From positions 57,706 to 121,705 of the forward strand of contig JANQJS010000059.1 in the NCBI GenBank assembly GCA_028281535.1: a stretch of 64,000 bases of DNA, written 5' to 3'. This DNA is from Sedimentisphaerales bacterium (GTDB lineage: Bacteria > Planctomycetota > Phycisphaerae > Sedimentisphaerales > SM23-30). Positions 17,102-27,002 of this stretch are shown piece by piece (positions within the stretch are counted from its first letter, which is position 1; each line of letters begins with the position of its first letter). The position numbers and the translations under genes are program-made. The notes beneath the pieces are model-generated. The model was not told where the DNA came from. It did not search any database and saw nothing but the letters and a program-made list of their open reading frames with translations.

Positions 17102-18712
17102 TTGGTGAATTTTTCACCCATTCAACATTTTAAACGATTATCTAATCTGAAGTTTGTGCTTTTGCTGTGCGCTATCTGTCTAGTTGGGTGTAATAGTGAA
17201 AAATATAAGCAAGAGGCAGATGGTGATGTTTACCAAATTATCGACCAAGTGTGGCAGGAAGAATATGGTCCCAAGGCAAATTATCGAGTGAATGATGTTA
17301 AGGGGACCGAGAATGATATTTCAAGGGACCTGGATCCCAATAATTTTGATGTTATTTCTCTGGCACAAGCTGTTTCGATAGCTACGGTTCAAAACCGAAA
17401 CTACCAGGAAGAAAAAGAATTACTTTATGAGGCCGCTTTGCAATTAACAGAGGCTCAATATGATTTCGATCCACAATTGTCTTCGATGTTTTCAGGGACT
17501 TATAATGATGCATCAGAAGCACTTGCATTAAGTAATTCGACATCATTTGAGCGAATGTTGGCGAATGGGGCTAAGGTGAGTATTGATTTAGCCTCAGACT
17601 GGATTCGTATACTGATGGGGGATCGTAGTACCTCGATTGGGACTATTTTGACATCGACATTGACACTGCCATTATTGAAGGGCAGTGGCGAGCATATTGC
17701 TAGAGAAGGTTTAACTCAGGCGGAGCGAGACGTTATTTATCAATTACGCCGTTTCTCTCAGTTTCGTAAAAAATTTGTCGTCGATATTATTAAAGAATAT
17801 TATTCTGTTTTGCAATCTTATGATCGAGCTCGGAATGAGCAAAGTAACTATAATGGGTTGGTTATTTTGGAAGAGCGAACTTCACTTTTGGCACAAGCGG
17901 GTCGTTTGCCCTTTTTTGAAGTTGATCAGGCCAGTCAACAGACATTAAGTGCCAAGAATGATCTTATCGATGCTCAGCAAAGTTATAAATCAAATCTCGA
18001 TTCATTTAAAATTACGTTAGGTTTGCCGACTGAATATAATCTTGTTCTTGATCCAGAAGAGCTGAGTTGGCTTTACGATATGGAAATCACCGGAGAAGCT
18101 GGATTTACTCTGGAAGATGCTGTTAATATTGCACTTTCGTATCGTATGGATTTGAAAATTGAAAATGATAGACTTCAGGATGCGAAGCGAAAAGTTGTTG
18201 TTGCAGAAGATGCATTAAGAGCGGGGCTTAGCATTTCAGCATCAAGTTCAATTGTTGGTGTCGGATCTAGAGCGAGTGATATTAGCTATGGTGGGGTCGA
18301 AACATATGAGTTTTCGCTTGATTTGCCATTGGATCGATTGGTTGAACGAAATGCCTATCGTAATACATTGCTTCAGCATGAAAAGCAAAAACGAGCATAT
18401 TCACTGGCCCATGATCAGGTTAAGTTGGATGTTCGAGAATCTTTTCGTAATTTAAAACAAGCCGCTATTGGTTTTCAAATTAGTGAACAAAGTTTGGAGT
18501 TAGCCGAAAAGCGAGTAGAAAGTAATGACTTGTTATTGGAGGCTGGCCGAGCACAAATACGTGATTTATTAGAAGCACAAGGTGCCCTCATACGTGCACA
18601 AAATGGTAAGACGTCTGCGTTGATTCAGTATACAAATACAAAATTGGATTTATTACGCAACATGGAAATATTGCAAGTTCGTCCTGATGGTTATTGGGAG
18701 CAAAAATTATGA
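17102..18712 (+). CDS. TolC-family outer-membrane efflux lipoprotein
   Basis: 536 residues with the lipobox LVGC (Cys30). The mature part is long and helical with two outer-membrane-efflux repeats: VISLAQAVSIATVQNRNYQEEKE near residue 90 and FTLEDAVNIALSYRMDLKIEND near residue 340, each ending in coiled segments. It would form the outer-membrane channel of the tripartite pump encoded downstream. TTG start after TAGGAG; a GTG one codon later is equally possible. It overlaps the adaptor gene (ATGA), showing tight coupling. Confidence 0.85.
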   Translation: MVNFSPIQHFKRLSNLKFVLLLCAICLVGCNSEKYKQEADGDVYQIIDQVWQEEYGPKANYRVNDVKGTENDISRDLDPNNFDVISLAQAVSIATVQNRNYQEEKELLYEAALQLTEAQYDFDPQLSSMFSGTYNDASEALALSNSTSFERMLANGAKVSIDLASDWIRILMGDRSTSIGTILTSTLTLPLLKGSGEHIAREGLTQAERDVIYQLRRFSQFRKKFVVDIIKEYYSVLQSYDRARNEQSNYNGLVILEERTSLLAQAGRLPFFEVDQASQQTLSAKNDLIDAQQSYKSNLDSFKITLGLPTEYNLVLDPEELSWLYDMEITGEAGFTLEDAVNIALSYRMDLKIENDRLQDAKRKVVVAEDALRAGLSISASSSIVGVGSRASDISYGGVETYEFSLDLPLDRLVERNAYRNTLLQHEKQKRAYSLAHDQVKLDVRESFRNLKQAAIGFQISEQSLELAEKRVESNDLLLEAGRAQIRDLLEAQGALIRAQNGKTSALIQYTNTKLDLLRNMEILQVRPDGYWEQKL

Positions 18713-20442
18713 CCGTACCCAAATTTAAAATATCGCTATGTTCTTTCTTGAAACAGTTAATGTTGGTTTTGTTCATCTTAATGATTCCGACGGTTCTATT
18801 TGTCGGGTGCTCCAAGGGGTCTACCTCTGCGGCGAGTAAGGCGACTTACAAAGTAGAACGTCGAGACTTAACGATTAGTGTCACGGAGAGTGGGAATATT
18901 CGCGCGTTAAATTCAATCAGCATTAATTGTAATGTGGACGGTCGTAATATGATCATTGGCTTAATTGAAGAGGGGACATTTTTAACGGAAGAAGATGTGG
19001 AAAAAGGGACCATTTTATGTGAAATTGATTCATCTCAAATGCGTAAAGATGTTACAAAGGCTGAAATTTCATTTGCCTCCGCAGAAGCCAGTTATAAAGA
19101 AGCGCAGGAAGCGTATGATATTCAAATCAAGCAGAATGAAAGTGATATCAATGCCAGTAAATTAAAGTTGCGTTTTGGTTTAATTGACTTACAGAAATAT
19201 CTTGGTGCAACGTTGGCCAACGATTTGGTAGAGAGAAGTTTGACTGATGATAATATTAGTGAGTATATTCCAACGATCATTAAAGATGCAGCATTGGGTG
19301 GTGAAGCAAAGCAGAAATTACGTGAGTTAACTTCTGAAATCAGTTTAAAAGATGGTCAACACCAGCGTTCCGTTTCAAAGTTGGGTTATACTGAAAAATT
19401 GTATGAAAAGAAATATGCATCCAAAACAGAATTGGAAGCCGATCAATATGACGTCGATTCCAATCAGGTTAATGTTGAAAAAGTAAAAACGTCTTTAGAG
19501 CTCTACAAGCTATATGAGTTTCCAAAGCAAACGGAAAAATATTTGAGTGATTACAAAGAGTTTCAATTAGAATTGGAGCGTACCTTTGCCAAAGCACGTT
19601 CTCGTGAAGCTCAGGCTAAAGCAAAGTTAGAGAGCAATCGTGCACGTTATGAACTTGAGATGACGGATCTTGCGAGAAATCGAGAGCAGCTTGCGGCATG
19701 TATTATACGTGCTCCCGCTCCAGGTTTGGTGATTTATGCCTCGAGTTTAGATCGGTGGGGACGTGATGACCGTCGCATTGAGTTAGGGGCTACGGTACGT
19801 GAGCGTCAGAAGTTGATAGAAATTCCAGATCCGTCTGTCATGGCCGTTGAGATTCAAGTGCGAGAATCCTGGGTTGATAAAGTGAAGCCTGGGCAAAGAA
19901 CAAAAGTTGTTGTGGATGCTTTTCCAGATAAGGTATTGGAAGGGGAGGTGATGTCGATTGCTCCCTTGCCTAATCCTGAAAAATTCTGGCAGGATACCGG
20001 GGTTAAGGCGTATAAAACCATGGTCAAAATTAATGGTACCCATGAGTATTTGAAACCCGGTATGTCAACTAAGGTTGAAGTCATCATCAATGAACTTGAA
20101 GATGTTCTCTGTGTGCCACTCCAGGCGATCGCTAACCGGGATAATAATAAAGTCTGTTTTATTTCTCAAGGCGATGCTGCGAAAGAATTGGATATTCAAA
20201 CAGGGGCATTTAATGACAGTTATATTGAGGTGATTTCTGGTTTGCAGGAAGGTCAAGATGTCTTACTGGTACCTCCTCGCGATATGTCACGTGGCTCAAA
20301 AGATAAGGGGGATTCTAAGAAAGAAAAGAATAAACCTTCTGGTCCTCCTAAAATGGCCGATGAGAAAAAGGAAAAGCGATCCAAACCGGATGGTAAGCCG
20401 ATTGCTAAGAAATCAGGAAATAACCAGGAAAGCATCAATTGA
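18709..20442 (+). CDS. HlyD/MacA-type periplasmic adaptor lipoprotein
   Basis: 577 residues from the ATG at 18709, preferred over an upstream TTG because it overlaps the preceding stop and has GGGAG 8 nt before it. A lipobox FVGC (Cys34) is followed by a barrel-sandwich start (VERRDLTISVTESGNIRALNSI), a long coiled-coil hairpin (about 110-320), the second lipoyl half (IIRAPAPGLVIYAS) and beta-barrel/membrane-proximal domains (VKPGQRTKVVVDAFPDKVLEGEV, YLKPGMSTKVEVII). The tail is charged (Lys/Glu/Pro). It links the MacB-type transporter to the TolC-like channel. Confidence 0.85.
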   Translation: MTVPKFKISLCSFLKQLMLVLFILMIPTVLFVGCSKGSTSAASKATYKVERRDLTISVTESGNIRALNSISINCNVDGRNMIIGLIEEGTFLTEEDVEKGTILCEIDSSQMRKDVTKAEISFASAEASYKEAQEAYDIQIKQNESDINASKLKLRFGLIDLQKYLGATLANDLVERSLTDDNISEYIPTIIKDAALGGEAKQKLRELTSEISLKDGQHQRSVSKLGYTEKLYEKKYASKTELEADQYDVDSNQVNVEKVKTSLELYKLYEFPKQTEKYLSDYKEFQLELERTFAKARSREAQAKAKLESNRARYELEMTDLARNREQLAACIIRAPAPGLVIYASSLDRWGRDDRRIELGATVRERQKLIEIPDPSVMAVEIQVRESWVDKVKPGQRTKVVVDAFPDKVLEGEVMSIAPLPNPEKFWQDTGVKAYKTMVKINGTHEYLKPGMSTKVEVIINELEDVLCVPLQAIANRDNNKVCFISQGDAAKELDIQTGAFNDSYIEVISGLQEGQDVLLVPPRDMSRGSKDKGDSKKEKNKPSGPPKMADEKKEKRSKPDGKPIAKKSGNNQESIN

Positions 20443-20508
20443 TCATTTCTATATGAATGATACTACATGTATTAAACAAGACTATTTCAATAAGAATACC
20501 AACTAATT

Positions 20509-21201
20509 ATGTCCGTTGTAGAGGTTAAGCACTTATATAAAACTTACCAACTGGGTAAGATGGAATTGCCTGTGCTCAAAGATTTTAATATGAGTGTGCA
20601 GCAGGGAGAATATATTTCCATCATGGGCCCGAGTGGATCAGGCAAGTCGACGTTATTAAATATCCTGGGATGTTTGGATCGGCCAACATCGGGCGAATAT
20701 CTTCTCAATGATCGTGAAGTAACTACGTTGGAAGATGATTCACTATCACGAATACGTGGTGCTGAAATTGGTTTTGTGTTCCAATCTTATAATCTGATTG
20801 CTCAATTAAATGTGATTGAAAATATAGAAGTTCCTATGGTCTATCAGGGGTATACTGAAAAGGCCAGTAAGGAGCGAGCAATAGAACTTGCAGAAAAAGT
20901 TGGGTTAGGTGATCGCATTAAGCATAAGCCTTTTGAGTTAAGCGGTGGTCAGCAGCAACGTGTCGCCATAGCACGTGCGTTGGCAAATGATCCCTTATTT
21001 ATATTAGCAGATGAGCCAACCGGAAATCTGGATTCAAAAAGTGGGCGAGAAATTCTGGATTTGCTAAATGGGTTGCATGATGCGGGAAAAACCATGATCA
21101 TGATTACTCATGATAAGGCCACGGCTGAATGTACGCAGAAAACGATTCATCTATTGGATGGAAAAATCGAGCGAATTGATGAAAACCGAGGTGTGGCCTG
21201 A
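20509..21201 (+). CDS. MacB/LolD-type ABC transporter ATPase
   Basis: 230-residue ABC ATPase. Walker A is [15 protein letters not shown], the Q-loop is [12 protein letters not shown], the signature is [15 protein letters not shown], Walker B is [13 protein letters not shown] and the switch is MITHD. The overall sequence is that of the MacB/LolD/FtsE group ([15 protein letters not shown].. at the N-terminus). It overlaps the permease gene (TGATG) and powers export through the adaptor and channel encoded upstream. Confidence 0.93.
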   Translation: MSVVEVKHLYKTYQLGKMELPVLKDFNMSVQQGEYISIMGPSGSGKSTLLNILGCLDRPTSGEYLLNDREVTTLEDDSLSRIRGAEIGFVFQSYNLIAQLNVIENIEVPMVYQGYTEKASKERAIELAEKVGLGDRIKHKPFELSGGQQQRVAIARALANDPLFILADEPTGNLDSKSGREILDLLNGLHDAGKTMIMITHDKATAECTQKTIHLLDGKIERIDENRGVA

Positions 21202-22496
21202 TGTTTTTTCGTTTCAGCCGAATCATTAAATTAGGTGCCAAGAGCCTTTGGCTTCATCGATTGCGTGCGATTTTAACGACGATGGGGATTATCTTTGGTG
21301 TTAGCTCTGTGATTGCGATGCTGGCGATTGGCGAAGGGGCTAGCCAGGAAGCTCAGGCCAGGATTGCTCGGTTAGGTAGTACGAATATTTTAATTGAATC
21401 TGTGAAACCGCCTGAAAGTCAAAGTAGTAGTCAGAATCAAGGTAATACCAAAGCGTATGGCTTAACCTATAAAGATGCCCAAATGATCCGCGATGTGATA
21501 CCTGATGTTTCAGTGGTGGTACCGATTCGCCGAATCAATCAAAAAGCGATCTATCGTAATCGTAGTGCCAGCATTGAAGTGATTGGTACGGTTCCGTGGT
21601 ATACTGAAATATCCCCTATGCGTCTGAAGGAAGGGCGATTTCTTACAGAAATTGATTTACATTACAAAAGCAGCGTCTGTATTTTAGATGAGCAGGCGGC
21701 GGATGAATTATTTATTTTTGATGATCCAATTGGCCAATCGATTAAAATTAAAGGTGAGTATTATACCGTTGTTGGTGTCGCTTCGACGATTGGCCCTATC
21801 GACACTCAGGGCACTGGAGGATTAGAGCAATCCTCAGCCAATATTTATGGTGGTGTGGCTGGTAATGTTTATATTTGCCTGTCGACTTTTAAAAGTAGAT
21901 TTGGTGAAATGAAATTGCAATTTACCGGTGGATCACGAAGCATGGAAAAAGTGGAGTTGGAACAAATTACGATTCGAGTCAAATCTTTGGAAGCTGTTGA
22001 GCCCACACGCGATGTTTTGATTGAGCTTTTAGATAGTACACATAAGCATGAAGATTATAAAATTACGGTGCCGATCGAATTGATTCGTCAGGCACAGGAA
22101 GAAAAACGCATATTTAGTATTGTGCTTGGTTCGATTGCCGCGATCTCACTTTTGGTGGGAGGGATTGGTATTATGAATATTATGTTAGCGACTGTGAGTG
22201 AGCGAACCCGTGAAATTGGCATTCGCCGGGCATTGGGGGCCAAGCGTACTGACATCATTGCTCAATTTTTAACAGAAACTTTACTACTAACCATTGCCGG
22301 TGGATTGCTGGGTATTATGCTTGGTATAACCATTCCTTATTTTGTGACAAAATTTGGTAATATGCCAACGGTTGTGACAACCTCATCTCTTATATTGGCT
22401 TTTGGTATTTCTGCGGCTGTTGGGATTACCTTTGGTTGGTACCCGGCTTATCGTGCTGCTCACATGGATCCGATTGAATCTTTACGGCATGAATAA
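21201..22496 (+). CDS. MacB-type ABC transporter permease
   Basis: 431 residues. The first membrane helix lies in LWLHRLRAILTTMGIIFGVSSVIAMLAIGEGA, followed by a MacB_PCD periplasmic domain (about 50-290). The FtsX-like three-helix C-terminus includes LGSIAAISLLVGGIGIMNIMLATVSERTREIGIRRALGAKR. MacB permeases are mechanotransmitters that export macrolides, toxins, lipopeptides or siderophores from the periplasm. Together with the three upstream genes this makes a full tripartite pump; the substrate is not predictable. Confidence 0.92.
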   Translation: MFFRFSRIIKLGAKSLWLHRLRAILTTMGIIFGVSSVIAMLAIGEGASQEAQARIARLGSTNILIESVKPPESQSSSQNQGNTKAYGLTYKDAQMIRDVIPDVSVVVPIRRINQKAIYRNRSASIEVIGTVPWYTEISPMRLKEGRFLTEIDLHYKSSVCILDEQAADELFIFDDPIGQSIKIKGEYYTVVGVASTIGPIDTQGTGGLEQSSANIYGGVAGNVYICLSTFKSRFGEMKLQFTGGSRSMEKVELEQITIRVKSLEAVEPTRDVLIELLDSTHKHEDYKITVPIELIRQAQEEKRIFSIVLGSIAAISLLVGGIGIMNIMLATVSERTREIGIRRALGAKRTDIIAQFLTETLLLTIAGGLLGIMLGITIPYFVTKFGNMPTVVTTSSLILAFGISAAVGITFGWYPAYRAAHMDPIESLRHE

Positions 22497-22512
22497 TATC
22501 TATTATTAAAAA

Positions 22513-22547
22513 GAAATCTCCACACCAACATGTGACATGGAGATTTC
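22513..22547 (-). terminator. Terminator between convergent efflux and Nrt operons
   Basis: A perfect 10-bp inverted repeat, GAAATCTCCA (22513-22522) and TGGAGATTTC (22538-22547). On the minus strand it is followed by a T-rich tail (TTTTTAATAATA), so it mainly serves the nitrate-type operon. Confidence 0.65.
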
Positions 22548-22575
22548 AACAATAGAGATAGTAGTGTATCGTTAT

Positions 22576-23436
22576 TTAAGCTGATTTTTTAATTTCAGAA
22601 TTATCATCTGGCTCATCAGCGGGTTTTTCAATTTTAGCTTTTGGTTTAAATTCTTTCTTTTTGTGATCCTGTTCTTCAAGGAAACTGAGAAGTCTTCCGC
22701 GAAGTTCGTAATAGCGAGGATCTTCCAGGATCTCAGAGCGAGTTCTGGGTTTTTCGAAGGGGATTTCCAGGATTTCACCGACCTTCGCCGCCGGGCCGTT
22801 GGTCATCATGACGATTCGATCTGACAGATAAATAGCTTCATCGACATCGTGGGTTACCATCATGGTTGTCATTTGATTCTTGTCGAGAATCTTAATCAAG
22901 ATGTCTTGTAGATCCATTCGTGTAAGCGAATCTAATTTACCGAAAGGTTCATCGAGTAATAGCATCTTGGGTTTAAGCGCTAATGCTCTTGCAATGCCTA
23001 CGCGTTGCTGCATACCGCCTGAAAGCTCATTAGGCATTTTATGCATCGAGTCACCAAGCCCAACGATATTCAGAAAGTACTCACAAATTTGATGTCTTTC
23101 TTTTTTGCTGGCATGTGGGTAGACTTGATTGACACCTAACATCACATTATTTAGCGTGCTCATCCATGGGAGTAAGTTTGGGGCCTGAAATACAACCGCT
23201 CGATCGGGCCCAGGGCCAGCAACTTCCTTTTTGTCGACGACGACATTGCCACCTGATTTTTCCAGCAATCCTGCTGTCATACTCAACACGGTTGTTTTAC
23301 CACAGCCGGAGTGGCCAATGATAGAGACAAATTCTCCCTGATTCATTTTTAAATTAAACCCATCAACGATCACAGCATCGCCTTTGGGTGTTTTGTATAT
23401 CTTTACTAAATTGACTAAATCAATAAATTCACTCAT
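22576..23436 (-). CDS. Nitrate/bicarbonate-type ABC transporter ATPase (NrtD-like)
   Basis: 286 residues. Walker [15 protein letters not shown]-loop [13 protein letters not shown], signature [17 protein letters not shown], Walker [17 protein letters not shown] and switch [21 protein letters not shown] are typical of the NrtC/NrtD/SsuB/TauB group; [21 protein letters not shown] is typical of nitrate systems. A Lys/Glu-rich tail (about 40 residues) is extra. It is the last gene of the operon, a second non-identical ATPase pairing with the one upstream. Confidence 0.88.
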   Translation of the reverse strand: MSEFIDLVNLVKIYKTPKGDAVIVDGFNLKMNQGEFVSIIGHSGCGKTTVLSMTAGLLEKSGGNVVVDKKEVAGPGPDRAVVFQAPNLLPWMSTLNNVMLGVNQVYPHASKKERHQICEYFLNIVGLGDSMHKMPNELSGGMQQRVGIARALALKPKMLLLDEPFGKLDSLTRMDLQDILIKILDKNQMTTMMVTHDVDEAIYLSDRIVMMTNGPAAKVGEILEIPFEKPRTRSEILEDPRYYELRGRLLSFLEEQDHKKKEFKPKAKIEKPADEPDDNSEIKKSA

Positions 23437-23499
23437 TGTTGTAACCTCACTACTATCTATTCTCTATCTATCTATTTAAAGTAAACGATGCCCTCAGTT

Positions 23500-24345
23500 T
23501 TAAGCTGCTGATAAATCAACGGGTTGTATATCAGGCAGGACAATATTAGTATTTACATTCAATGATTTCGCTTCGGTATTAACGTCCATTAAATAGCTTG
23601 TAACGGCATTACGAATTTTTTTAAATTCAGGATCATCATTCATAGCTGTTCTATCACGAGGGCGCTCAAGTGGAACTTTAAACTCCGGTCCAAAGGTGGC
23701 ATTTGGACCAGGTTTGAGTGGTACGATGCGATCTGCGAGTAGAATCGCTTCATCGACATCATTTGTAATCATAATGACGGTGCGGCGATCTTTTTCCCAT
23801 ATATTGGTAATTTCATCCTGTAAAACTGCTCGCGTTAAAGCATCTAATGCAGAAAGAGGTTCATCCAGAAGTAAGATTTCCGGTTGCATGGCCAAGGCAC
23901 GAGCGATAGATACACGTTGACGCATACCACCAGATAGTTCATGTGGTTTTTTGCCGATAGCAGGTAACAGGTTGACCATGTCGACATATTTTTCGACATG
24001 TTTTCTACGTTCAGCTCTGGACAGTTTAGGGAAAACCTGTTTTACAGATAAATCGACATTGCCTGCGACACTGAGCCAGGGTAATAATGAATAGTTTTGA
24101 AAAACGATTCCTCTGTCAGGGCCTGGATCGGTAATTTCTTGGCCTTTGAGCATGATTTGCCCACTGTCGGGCGTGATGAGTCCTGCCATGAGTGAAATAA
24201 GAGTTGATTTTCCGCTGCCAGAAAAACCAACTATGGCGATAAATTCACCTTCTTCAACTTGTAAATTAATATCATTCAAAACTTCGGTTCGCAGATTTGC
24301 ACTGCCATAACCTTTGTTAACGGATTTCATTTCTAAGAATGCCAT
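23500..24345 (-). CDS. Nitrate/bicarbonate-type ABC transporter ATPase (NrtC/D-like)
   Basis: 281 residues with Walker [31 protein letters not shown], signature [17 protein letters not shown], Walker [13 protein letters not shown] and [17 protein letters not shown]. The H-loop His seen in the sister ATPase is replaced by Asn here (ITND versus VTHD), which suggests an asymmetric heterodimer with one degenerate site. Unlike cyanobacterial NrtC there is no fused substrate-binding domain. GGAG precedes the ATG. Confidence 0.86.
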   Translation of the reverse strand: MAFLEMKSVNKGYGSANLRTEVLNDINLQVEEGEFIAIVGFSGSGKSTLISLMAGLITPDSGQIMLKGQEITDPGPDRGIVFQNYSLLPWLSVAGNVDLSVKQVFPKLSRAERRKHVEKYVDMVNLLPAIGKKPHELSGGMRQRVSIARALAMQPEILLLDEPLSALDALTRAVLQDEITNIWEKDRRTVIMITNDVDEAILLADRIVPLKPGPNATFGPEFKVPLERPRDRTAMNDDPEFKKIRNAVTSYLMDVNTEAKSLNVNTNIVLPDIQPVDLSAA

Positions 24346-24369
24346 AACTGAATCTCCAATCTCTATTGT

Positions 24370-25485
24370 TTAAGCACTAACGACTGAATCAAAACTAACC
24401 AGTTTCTGCAAGATAATCATGATGCGATCGAGTAGAAAGCCGATCGAGCCGATGGTAAACACGGCAACCATGATTTGTGCAAGGGTTTGGCTTGATCCAT
24501 TCTGGAACATGTCCCATACAAATTTCCCAAGTCCTGGGTTTTGTGCCAGCATTTCTGCGGCAATCAATACCATCCAGCCAACGCTTAATGAGATTCGTAG
24601 ACCTGCAAACATATAAGGTAAAGACGAAGGTAACATGATTTTAAAGATACGAGTAAAAGTCCCCAGCTTTAAAACGCGTGCTACGTTGATGTGATCTTTA
24701 TCCACAGAAGCGACACCCAGTGCCGTATTAACCAGTGTTGGCCAGAGTGAACAGAGTGCAACGGTGATCGCAGAAGAGATAAAAGATTTTTCAAACCAGG
24801 CTTCTCGGGGGTCTGTGGTATAAAGTGCACCAACGATGATCATCACAATCGGCAGCCAGGCGAGGGGGGAGACAGGCTTAAATACTTGGATAAGTGGGTT
24901 CATTGCGGCCATAAAGACATTACTGAGTCCACAGAAAATACCCAGTGGAATCGCAATGGCTGATGCAATCAAAAAGCCTGCAAAAACTGTTTTTAAACTA
25001 GTCACAATTTGATCGAAATAGGTGGGGGTTTCAGCATACTTTCGATTTTTGGTTTTTGTCGCCATTTTTTCCATTTTAGCTGCTCGTTTTTCCAGTTTGG
25101 TTTTTTCTTCTGGTGTAGCAGCTGCTAATGCTTGCTGGGTAAACCCGGCAGCTTTTTCTTCATAGGATTTAGCTTTTTCACCTTGTTTGATATAGAAATC
25201 TTTTGCTTTTTGGCGGGATTCGTTATGGGCATCAATTAGACTACCGGCTTCTTTAGCAACTTCTTTCGGCGTGGGGACATTACCATATTTGGTTTCAATG
25301 TTAGAAGCGACAGCCCACCACATGACAAGAAAGACGCCAAAAGCAATGATAGGTACGACGATGAATTTCAAGATGCTGTTAATCTGCTCAGGGGGATTTT
25401 CCCCACTGAGCAGAAGAACGATCGGTTTGAACGCCGGAAGACCGGCAATATCTAATCCATTGAGGATTTTTTGTTTAATGGACAT
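24370..25485 (-). CDS. Nitrate-type ABC transporter permease (NrtB-like) with charged insertion
   Basis: 371 residues. The C-terminal two-thirds is a BPD-type permease with the NrtB/SsuC signature ([59 protein letters not shown]). The first helix ([21 protein letters not shown]) is separated from the rest by about 80 mostly charged, coil-forming residues ([37 protein letters not shown]). Usual NrtB proteins are about 270-300 residues, so this insertion is unusual. AGGAG precedes the ATG. Confidence 0.86.
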   Translation of the reverse strand: MSIKQKILNGLDIAGLPAFKPIVLLLSGENPPEQINSILKFIVVPIIAFGVFLVMWWAVASNIETKYGNVPTPKEVAKEAGSLIDAHNESRQKAKDFYIKQGEKAKSYEEKAAGFTQQALAAATPEEKTKLEKRAAKMEKMATKTKNRKYAETPTYFDQIVTSLKTVFAGFLIASAIAIPLGIFCGLSNVFMAAMNPLIQVFKPVSPLAWLPIVMIIVGALYTTDPREAWFEKSFISSAITVALCSLWPTLVNTALGVASVDKDHINVARVLKLGTFTRIFKIMLPSSLPYMFAGLRISLSVGWMVLIAAEMLAQNPGLGKFVWDMFQNGSSQTLAQIMVAVFTIGSIGFLLDRIMIILQKLVSFDSVVSA

Positions 25486-25571
25486 GAAACACTCCTATCT
25501 ATCTATTGTTTTCTACTATTGTTAACTAACTATAAAAATTAAATATTTAAATTTCAAAAGATGCTTATCAA

Positions 25572-26930
25572 TTATTGCTTTGCTAGCTTTTCAGATTCTT
25601 TGTTACCTATTTTGTGCGAGTTAATATATTCGATTGGTTTTTTTGCGTCGTACATCACGCCATCAATAAAATCTTTTGTTGGAGGCTTATAGCCATCCGT
25701 TTCAGGGATTTCACTTTTTGCAATGTACTCTTCTTCGACAAGCAGAGCTGCAGCTTTCTTGTAAATGTCTGGTCGATAAATCTTTTTTGCCGTTTCGTGA
25801 TACCAACTTGCAGGTTTGGATTCTGTGATTTGTCCCCAGCGACGCATTTGTGTTAAGAACCAGATGCAGTCACTGTAGTATGGGTATGTCGCATTGTATT
25901 TGTAAAATACATTAAAATCAGGCATTGAACGTTTATCTGTTTTTTGGAATAAGAACGTTCCTGTCATACTATTTGCGATTACATCATAGTCGGCACCGAC
26001 ATATTCTTTTTTTGATAGAATTTTGCAGGCTTCTTTACGATTTTTTAATTCACCTTTCGCATCTGTTTCATCCAACCATTTTCCGGCACGAATCAATGCT
26101 TTGACGACGGCCAATGTGGTTTGTGGATGCTTATCGGCCCACTCTTTGGTGATACCAAACACTTTTTCGGGATTGTTTTTCCAGATGTCATAGTTAGTTG
26201 TCACGGGAACACCAATGCCACGAATTACTGCTTGTTGGTTCCAAGGTTCACCAACGCAATATCCTTGAATGGTACCGGCTTCTAAAACAGATGGCATTTG
26301 AGGTGGAGGTGTTACAGATAATAAAACATCTGCATCAGTAAAACCGCGTTTGTCCGTTTCAGTATATAATCCTGGATGAATGTCTGATGCAGCAAGCCAG
26401 TATCGGATTTCGTAGTTGTGTGTTGATACGGGAAAGACCATGCCCATGCGTAAGGGATTACCTTCTTCAGCAAATTCTGCTACGATAGGTTTAAGTGAGT
26501 CTGCTGAAATTGGGTGTTTGGGGGTGGGGCTTTTTAGTGCTGCATCATTTTCTTGCATTTTTGCCCAGATACGATTTGAAACGGTAATGCCATTACCATT
26601 TAAATCCATACTGAAAGGTGTAATGATATGAGCTTTAGTACCAAAGCCAATGGTTGCTGCAATGGGTTGACCAGCGAGCATGTGAGCTCCGTCCAGTTCA
26701 CCACCAATCACGCGGTCAAGAAGTACTTTCCAGTTCGCTTGAGCTTCAACGGTGACGAAGAGGCCTTCATCTTCGAAGTAACCTTTTTCTTTGGCAATAA
26801 TAATGGGGGCACAGTCGGTTAATTTGATAAATCCAAATTTCAGTTCATCTTTTTCAACATCCAGCATTTCTGCGTATGCTAATGTGGTAAATGTTAGAGT
26901 TAGGATCAAAGTTAGTAAAAGCTTTCTCAT
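25572..26930 (-). CDS. Nitrate-type ABC transporter substrate-binding protein (NrtA-like)
   Basis: 452 residues with a Sec signal peptide ([17 protein letters not shown]). The mature part is NrtA/CmpA-like: [25 protein letters not shown], the ligand-site segment [17 protein letters not shown], the family hallmark [15 protein letters not shown] and [24 protein letters not shown]. Nitrate, nitrite or bicarbonate are the plausible ligands. It lacks an obvious lipobox, so it should be free in the periplasm. It lies between the porin and permease genes in one minus-strand operon. Confidence 0.87.
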   Translation of the reverse strand: MRKLLLTLILTLTFTTLAYAEMLDVEKDELKFGFIKLTDCAPIIIAKEKGYFEDEGLFVTVEAQANWKVLLDRVIGGELDGAHMLAGQPIAATIGFGTKAHIITPFSMDLNGNGITVSNRIWAKMQENDAALKSPTPKHPISADSLKPIVAEFAEEGNPLRMGMVFPVSTHNYEIRYWLAASDIHPGLYTETDKRGFTDADVLLSVTPPPQMPSVLEAGTIQGYCVGEPWNQQAVIRGIGVPVTTNYDIWKNNPEKVFGITKEWADKHPQTTLAVVKALIRAGKWLDETDAKGELKNRKEACKILSKKEYVGADYDVIANSMTGTFLFQKTDKRSMPDFNVFYKYNATYPYYSDCIWFLTQMRRWGQITESKPASWYHETAKKIYRPDIYKKAAALLVEEEYIAKSEIPETDGYKPPTKDFIDGVMYDAKKPIEYINSHKIGNKESEKLAKQ

Positions 26931-27002
26931 TTTTTATCTGTCCTTTCAAGGTTGTTAAACAGGGGCTATCTCTTTGTTATGGAGTTATTCTGCTATAATC
27001 TA

